Source: Chloroflexota bacterium
GTDB taxonomy: Bacteria > Chloroflexota > Anaerolineae > SpSt-600
Direction: 5' to 3'
Length of the DNA stretch: 10,675 bases
NCBI GenBank assembly: GCA_011041825.1
Contig: DRAO01000155.1
Location: 1 to 10,675 of the forward strand
Part shown: piece after piece, positions 7,901 to 10,675 of the stretch
Layout: every line of letters begins with the position of its first letter
Position numbering within the stretch: the first letter of the stretch is position 1
Notes under the pieces: generated by a model
Database searches by the model: none
What the model was told of the DNA's origin: nothing
Seen by the model: only the letters and a program-made list of their open reading frames with translations
Position numbers and translations under genes: made by a program

Positions 7901-8950
7901 TTGTTGCGAGAATCCCTCGCCAAGGCCAGGGAAGCCAACATCCTTGAAGCGGAAGTCAGCACCCTCAACTCCCTGGGGGAAATCCACCGGCATTTTGGTT
8001 TCCTCCCGGAAGCATTAGCCTTCCATCGGGAAGCCCTCTCGAGAGCCGGGGAAATCCCCCGTCCCCGAAACCTCTCTCTGATAAACCTGGCTGCTGACCT
8101 CATCAGCTCCAATCGTCCTTCGGAGGCCCTGCCAATCTTGGAGGAAGCCATCTCCTTCCCCCGCAATACGGGGGAAAAACTCCGTTTGGCCTGGATTCTC
8201 CTGGAGAAAGCGAAAGCCCACCTTGCCCTCGGTTCCCCTGAAAAAGCTCAGGGAGCTATAGAATCTTCCCTATCACTGGCCCGGGCAATGGGAGTACAAT
8301 GGCTCATCGCCGAAGGGGAATTCACCCGGGGGAAAATTTTCCTGGCGATGGGGAAACCATTGCAAGCCGAGGAAGCCTTACGGGAAGCCTTAAACGTGGC
8401 TGAGGGGGTAGGGATAATGCCCCTCAAATGGCGGATTGAATTTGCCTTAGGCAAGCTCAAGCGGGAGCAGGGGCATTTTCGAGAGGGGCAAGCTCACCTC
8501 CGGGAAGCCATAAAAGCGGTGGAGGAGATAGCCTTGAGCATCAGGGATGAAGGGATGCGGGAGAAGTTCGGGGATTGGAAGCCAGTCAAGGCATTATATG
8601 CTTACTCAGGTTGCCGGGGGAAGCCATTCCAAGGGCGTCGCTTATGGGTGCGTCTACCCTCCTCTCAGGCTTCTCTGGGCCGTCCCCTGAGGGAAGATGA
8701 ATACGTTGATGTGCTGTGGACAATAGACATAGGCGAGGAAGATGAGGAAGTAAGAAGACGGGAGGGGAAGGTAACCCTCCGCCGCAAGCGCATCCTCCGG
8801 CTCCTGGAAGAAGCACGGGTTCAAGGAGCCATCCCCACTGAAGGCCACCTGGCCGTGGTCCTCGGAGTAACCCCCCGTACCATCCGCAACGACATAGCTG
8901 CCCTGCGCCGCCAGGGGTACCAAGTGGTGACCAGAGGCACCAGGATTTGA
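4961..8950 (+). CDS. SARP/BTAD-ATPase-TPR regulator with C-terminal HTH
   Basis: Large cytoplasmic transcription regulator of AfsR/SARP type, 1329 residues. An OmpR-like winged helix (about 1-92; MLYIYLFGKVRL, then SRSQLAGLLWPDAPGEKARR) is followed by a bacterial transcriptional activation domain (about 100-245; LYRGDFMEGFYEDWV, ELGVEP). An AAA_16-type ATPase starts near 270 with LIGREKERAEL. Its Walker A is GEAGVGKT (299-306) and its Walker B region is IIIIEDIQWADE near 414-425. TPR-like helical repeats fill about 680-1195 (FSNIGHIYVNLGDYREAIKAF and others). The last 80 residues carry RRKRILRLLEEA and a helix-turn-helix, LAVVLGVTPRTIRNDIAALR, ending in VTRGTRI. The start is set at 4961 because family homology begins there; in-frame ATG 4916 (AGAAGG four bases before it) would add 15 residues. 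Targets and inducer are unknown. It has its own promoter and terminator. Confidence 0.92.
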   Translation: MLYIYLFGKVRLEKDDKPLCLPPLQKALSLLAYLVLHKGKLHSRSQLAGLLWPDAPGEKARRYLSDALWRLKAVIEAPPTPRGTYIIVEKESIGFNPQSPHWLDVEEFEKRIRNHESGIKVQDSPIHNLKEAVELYRGDFMEGFYEDWVLTKREWLRELYFQALEHIIAFYKQRGDYNEALRYAQLLVNYDPLREGMHRELMRLYWLTGRPHSALKQYERLRRSLKEELGVEPMASTTALYHQILASLREREGTKAFPRSALEGRKPLPLIGREKERAELLGYVEAAIQGRGGLVFLEGEAGVGKTRLLEEVADGARWRGAKVLWGKCREFGEQKPYDPLREALREGLSPLRAEQLSRILEGIWLRGISLILPRLTEWLPELPPYPSLPPSQEHRRFLEAIARYIMALSFIAPHIIIIEDIQWADEATVKALDYIMPRIFGSRVLLVLSGRKEEIEQRYLIRRMLREADKAGLLKRLSLLPLSLPEAEELIAAALGLGEDRTLIPPGLSERIYQETKGNPLFILEMLSALYHEGFLLRGEDGNWQFTIASRMPLPSSLQEVALQRVNTLGPRAREALELAAVIGENFSFSLWTDSGGWDEKEILRIANLLRDRGFIVEEEKGYRFNHELIRRIIYESLGERKRHFHLRIARTIEERETKDVEALAWHFHQAEEWGKSCFYSLEAGKRSLARYAPETALHYLEWALEAASKSSPPASLLMEIRQTRGRAYFLLNRLQEAGEEYSRMLELAQQEGDKEKAALAMYDLSTVAMKKGDWNQCLSLAQEASSLAHSIGATKIEAMALDLIANYHSIRSELAQARRFRRLALQLSCQIGDEKGRAVRLSNFGIDLFLGNQYNRALRVLRRAVKLCRQVGLHHVAANAFSNIGHIYVNLGDYREAIKAFEEARKLYQELGLGDAPALTFVALGFIHQMWGERGKSLSFLQEAMEQGEDAENPFVIALAQKYRGIWEAWQGNVEKALTLLRESLAKAREANILEAEVSTLNSLGEIHRHFGFLPEALAFHREALSRAGEIPRPRNLSLINLAADLISSNRPSEALPILEEAISFPRNTGEKLRLAWILLEKAKAHLALGSPEKAQGAIESSLSLARAMGVQWLIAEGEFTRGKIFLAMGKPLQAEEALREALNVAEGVGIMPLKWRIEFALGKLKREQGHFREGQAHLREAIKAVEEIALSIRDEGMREKFGDWKPVKALYAYSGCRGKPFQGRRLWVRLPSSQASLGRPLREDEYVDVLWTIDIGEEDEEVRRREGKVTLRRKRILRLLEEARVQGAIPTEGHLAVVLGVTPRTIRNDIAALRRQGYQVVTRGTRI
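5292..5333 (+). repeat. Seven-base tandem repeat inside the regulator gene
   Basis: Four tandem heptamers GAATCAG, GAATCAC, GAATCAG, GAATCAA occupy 5292-5319, followed by degenerate units GGTTCAA and GATTCGC. The total of 42 bases keeps the frame open. They encode the hydrophilic linker between the winged helix and the activation domain, a place where insertions are tolerated. Heptamer arrays of this kind are usually intergenic. Confidence 0.75.
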
Positions 8951-8958
8951 GACAGTCA

Positions 8959-8989
8959 GGCCGGGGCTAAAAGCCCTGGCCCTTCTTTT
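8959..8989 (+). terminator. Intrinsic terminator of the regulator gene
   Basis: GGCCGGGGCT (8959-8968) pairs with AGCCCTGGCC (8972-8981), ten pairs with one G-T, around an AAA loop. CTTCTTTT follows. It begins eight bases after the TGA stop. Confidence 0.88.
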
Positions 8990-9073
8990 GTATGCTGATA
9001 AAAATTTCCTCATAGTTTCTTCAGTTTATGTAAAGCAAAACGATAATCCTAAGATACCAATGTGTTAATGTTT

Positions 9074-9186
9074 AAAAGTGGGATTTCATCCCAGGAAGAG
9101 AGGGGTTTTTGTGGGCAACGGCGAAGCTGTCGCCCACAAAAACGCCCCTTTTCGCCCCCATTGTGGGGCAGCATTGCCAATCACGG
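9074..9186 (+). repeat. Dispersed intergenic repeat, copy 3
   Basis: It starts AAAAGTGGGATTTCATCCCA, parallel to copies 1 and 2, then has a long hairpin (9101-9149) whose right arm GCCCACAAAAACG is also present in copy 1. The core lies at 9145-9187 and includes TTGTGGGGCAGCATTGCCAA. By eye 34 of 43 core bases equal copy 1, without gaps. The tail after 9186 diverges by about 20 bases before GGTTAAA resumes. Confidence 0.7.
9101..9149. repeat. Long hairpin with GCGAAGC apex
   Basis: GTTTTTGTGGGC (9105-9116) pairs perfectly with GCCCACAAAAAC (9132-9143). One mismatch separates this from an inner five-pair stem ACGGC/GCTGT closed over a GAA loop, and G-C pairs extend the base of the stem past a bulged G. 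The apex is again GCGAAGC, as in the 4552-4594 hairpin, although the outer stems differ in sequence. Confidence 0.8.
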
Positions 9187-9240
9187 GGATGTTGAAAAAC
9201 TCCGGGGTTAAACCTGCCCCCGGGATCCAAGGGAAAAGAG

Positions 9241-9290
9241 CAGCCTTTTTAGAGTGATGGAGCTACGACCTAAAAGGAGAGGAAAGGCTG
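9241..9290 (+). promoter_or_regulatory. Possible alternative hairpins over the 9291 gene's RBS
   Basis: CAGCCTTT (9241-9248) is the exact complement of AAAGGCTG (9283-9290), the eight bases just before the start codon. The overlapping CCTTTTTAG (9244-9252) can instead pair, with one extra T, to CTAAAAGG (9270-9277), which includes part of the AAAGGAG ribosome binding site (9273-9279). The two folds exclude each other and both cover the initiation region. Visual pairing only. Confidence 0.35.
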
Positions 9291-9521
9291 ATGGGGCATA
9301 CTGGAAAGGCGTCCTCTTCCTTCATTATCCGTATCTGGTGGGAAAGCAACGAAGAGGCGAATAAAACTTTTTGGAGGGGAAGGGCGGAGCACATTCAATC
9401 GGGGGAGGTATTTTACTTTGAGACCCCTGAAGACCTCATAAGATTTATGATGCAATGTTTGAAGGAGGTGCCTGCTCAGTCAAGGGCTGAGGGAAAAGGA
9501 AGCGCTTCAGGCAGGGAATGA
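9291..9521 (+). CDS. Small conserved-type protein, function unknown
   Basis: The product has 76 residues, with no signal peptide or membrane segment. The core shows FIIRIWWES, then FWRGRAEHIQSGEVFYF and a predicted helix PEDLIRFMMQCLKE. From memory, short proteins with the pattern F-x-[VI]-R-[IL]-W-x-E ... WRG-x-[IVA]-EH-[VI]-QSGE ... YF ... L recur in Chloroflexota and some other bacteria without assigned function. The spacing suggests two or three beta strands followed by one helix. AAAGGAG at 9273-9279 and a purine-rich tract lead to ATG 9291. The tail after about residue 63 is polar and looks disordered. It follows the regulator but is separated from it by a terminator and a repeat, so it is not in the same operon. 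The gene call is fairly good; the family call is tentative. Confidence 0.75.
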   Translation: MGHTGKASSSFIIRIWWESNEEANKTFWRGRAEHIQSGEVFYFETPEDLIRFMMQCLKEVPAQSRAEGKGSASGRE

Positions 9522-9738
9522 ACTCAAGGCCTCGTGCCTGGGGATATCAGCCCCTGAAGTTTGGCCCTTTCAACTAAGGCTTTGATGATCTTAAGTTGAG
9601 CTACAATTTCCTTAACCTAGCTTTTAAGAAAATTAAACAACTTCTGCGAAAATCTGCGTGAATCTGCGTCCTAATCCTAAAAAGGCCAAAGTCCAGGGAG
9701 GGAAAGCGTCTGAGAGCTGAATCAATAACAATCCGAAT
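9522..9738. other. Gene-poor spacer between the 76-residue gene and the exported-protein gene
   Basis: I see no credible gene here. Weak stems occur: CAGGCA (9508-9513, starting inside the previous gene) with TGCCTG (9535-9540), and GGGG/CCCC at 9540-9554. Neither is followed by a T tract. AT-rich sequence at about 9590-9640 is a plausible place for the promoter of the next gene, but no clear -35/-10 pair stands out. A short tandem repeat is listed separately. Confidence 0.5.
9643..9672 (+). repeat. Ten-base tandem repeat, three units
   Basis: Units TCTGCGAAAA, TCTGCGTGAA and TCTGCGTCCT share TCTGCG at exact ten-base spacing, about one helical turn. They lie 80-110 bases upstream of the exported-protein gene. 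I recall similar AATCTGCGT strings scattered in several bacterial groups, so this may be a common intergenic repeat and not an operator. Confidence 0.6.
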
Positions 9739-9746
9739 GGGAGGTG
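9739..9746 (+). promoter_or_regulatory. Ribosome binding site of the exported-protein gene
   Basis: GGGAGGTG, with its GGAGG ending six bases before ATG 9751. A strong site that fixes the start. Confidence 0.8.
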
Positions 9747-9750
9747 CAAG

Positions 9751-10675
9751 ATGAAAGGCAAATGGATTCTCACCGGCATCCTTGTTATAACAGCGTTGCT
9801 GGCCCTGGCGGTGGGCTTCAGCCTGGCCCAGGGGCCAGGGGAAGAGGAAGAAGTCGGTGCCCAGGGTGATGTTAGTGCCGCTGCTTATATCTCACCGGTA
9901 ATGAGCTATCAAGGGAGATTGGTCGAAAACGGCAATCCGGTGAATGGCACCAAATCTATGACCTTCCGCCTCTACGATGCGGAGACAGGGGGAACAAAGA
10001 TATGGGAAGAAGGGCCTAAAGACGTTGATGTTTCCGATGGGCTCTTTCACGTCACCCTCGGCGACACTACATCTCTTGATGTAAATGACCTCGATCAGGA
10101 ACTCTGGCTGGAGATCGAGGTGGACGGGACCACTTTGCCTCGCCAGAGGCTTATGGGTGCCCCATATGCATTCAGCCTGGTGCCCGGAGCAGATATCCGT
10201 GGCAGCATTGGCTCAGGTTGGAGCATATTATATGTCCGCAATGAGGGTAGTGGCCTTGGGGTCCACGGTTATAGCAACAGCGGCATCGGCGTCTACGGCT
10301 ACAGCTCCGAAGGTCACGGTGTCTATGCTCAGAGCGCTGGAAGCGCTTACAATGGCAGTGCCTTGGAGGCAAAGAATACCAACTCAAGTGGCATAGCCAT
10401 CTGGGCCAGCAATGATAGCACCGATACCACCCTGGTTGTTGAAAACGAAGGCAGCGGCCCTCTCATCAAGGGTTTCGGCGGCGACGGCGGGGAGGATGAG
10501 TTCCGGGTAAACAATGATGGAAGCATCGAGACGAAGGCAGATTCTTACATCTTTATTTCTGGCAATGAGTTCGTTAAGAACGTAAGCGACGAAGATACCC
10601 AATGGGATTGCCAGCCAAATGGATCAGTCAAGATATGGAGTCCTGGGGGAGATAGTAGGAATATATATATTCCTA
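9751..10675 (+). CDS. Exported YQGRL-type surface protein, 3' end off window
   Basis: The frame stays open to the right edge: 308 residues seen, no stop, 3' end missing. The N-terminus is a Sec signal peptide: MKGKW, then a hydrophobic core LTGILVITALLALAVGF, with likely cleavage after SLA (A26). An acidic linker (GEEEEVGAQ) follows. Residues about 51-145 carry a pattern I know from secreted proteins of Chloroflexota and other environmental bacteria: SYQGRLVENGNPVNGT, TFRLYDAETGGTKIWEE, SDGLFHVTLGD, then PRQRLMGAPYAFSLVPGA. Next come near-repeats GVHGYSNSGI and GVYGYSSEGH and a partial GVYAQS (about 170-195), glycine-rich units suited to a beta-helix or fibre. FRVNNDGSIETKAD near 250 resembles a tail-fibre-like strand unit. 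A surface or extracellular structural role is inferred. A strong ribosome binding site precedes the ATG. Confidence 0.85.
   Translation, partial: MKGKWILTGILVITALLALAVGFSLAQGPGEEEEVGAQGDVSAAAYISPVMSYQGRLVENGNPVNGTKSMTFRLYDAETGGTKIWEEGPKDVDVSDGLFHVTLGDTTSLDVNDLDQELWLEIEVDGTTLPRQRLMGAPYAFSLVPGADIRGSIGSGWSILYVRNEGSGLGVHGYSNSGIGVYGYSSEGHGVYAQSAGSAYNGSALEAKNTNSSGIAIWASNDSTDTTLVVENEGSGPLIKGFGGDGGEDEFRVNNDGSIETKADSYIFISGNEFVKNVSDEDTQWDCQPNGSVKIWSPGGDSRNIYIP

Noticed and set aside
9505..9605. A possible tRNA or decayed tRNA, because of GAGTTCATTCCC-like and TAGCTCAAC-like strings on the minus strand.
   Set aside because: The stems needed on either side of the supposed T loop do not pair, and no acceptor stem or anticodon arm can be drawn.
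10656..10675. A perfect 20-base AT-rich palindrome at the very right edge.
   Set aside because: It lies within the open frame of the exported protein (codons for SRNIYIP) and ends with the window, so its extent cannot be judged; an alternating AT run makes chance symmetry likely.

Overview
The window reads as a chromosomal segment of a moderately GC-rich bacterium. The closest match I can argue for is Chloroflexota (Anaerolineae-like). This rests on a very large SARP/BTAD-ATPase-TPR regulator, a secreted 'YQGRL...FRLYDAETGG' protein, a UPF0175/DUF3368-type toxin-antitoxin pair, and a small W-rich protein of a kind I associate with that phylum. The assignment comes from family recall, not from a search.

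Layout. Bases 1-100 hold two strong GC-rich hairpins, probably part of a dispersed palindromic repeat that continues to the left. pheT (109-2541, +) encodes the beta subunit of phenylalanyl-tRNA synthetase and ends in a GC-rich hairpin. Next comes a toxin-antitoxin operon on + (2772-3053 antitoxin, 3053-3559 PIN-like toxin) joined by a TGATG overlap. It converges on a minus-strand unit made of an XdhC/CoxI-family gene (3656-4486) and a possible 34-residue membrane peptide gene (3548-3652). A 430-bp divergent intergenic region follows, with a perfect 20-bp hairpin, a repeat copy and a good extended -10 promoter. That promoter serves a 1329-residue multidomain regulator (4961-8950, +), which ends in a convincing intrinsic terminator. 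A second repeat-rich spacer leads to a 76-residue gene (9291-9521, +). After a gene-poor stretch, an exported protein gene starts at 9751 and runs off the right edge.

Working together. Only the toxin-antitoxin pair and the xdhC/small-ORF pair look like true operons. The rest are single genes in an accessory-type neighbourhood next to a housekeeping gene. The regulator has a DNA-binding domain at each end, and no target operon is obvious in the window.

Most interesting signal. Three diverged copies of one intergenic repeat (about 2643-2733 +, 4682-4848 -, 9074-9186 +) share a gap-free 43-base core that I count at about 80% identity. Two of the copies lie in inverted orientation on either side of the regulator gene. 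Two hairpins in or beside these copies are capped by the very stable mini-hairpin GCGAAGC. This looks like an undescribed MITE/REP-like or structured-RNA family.
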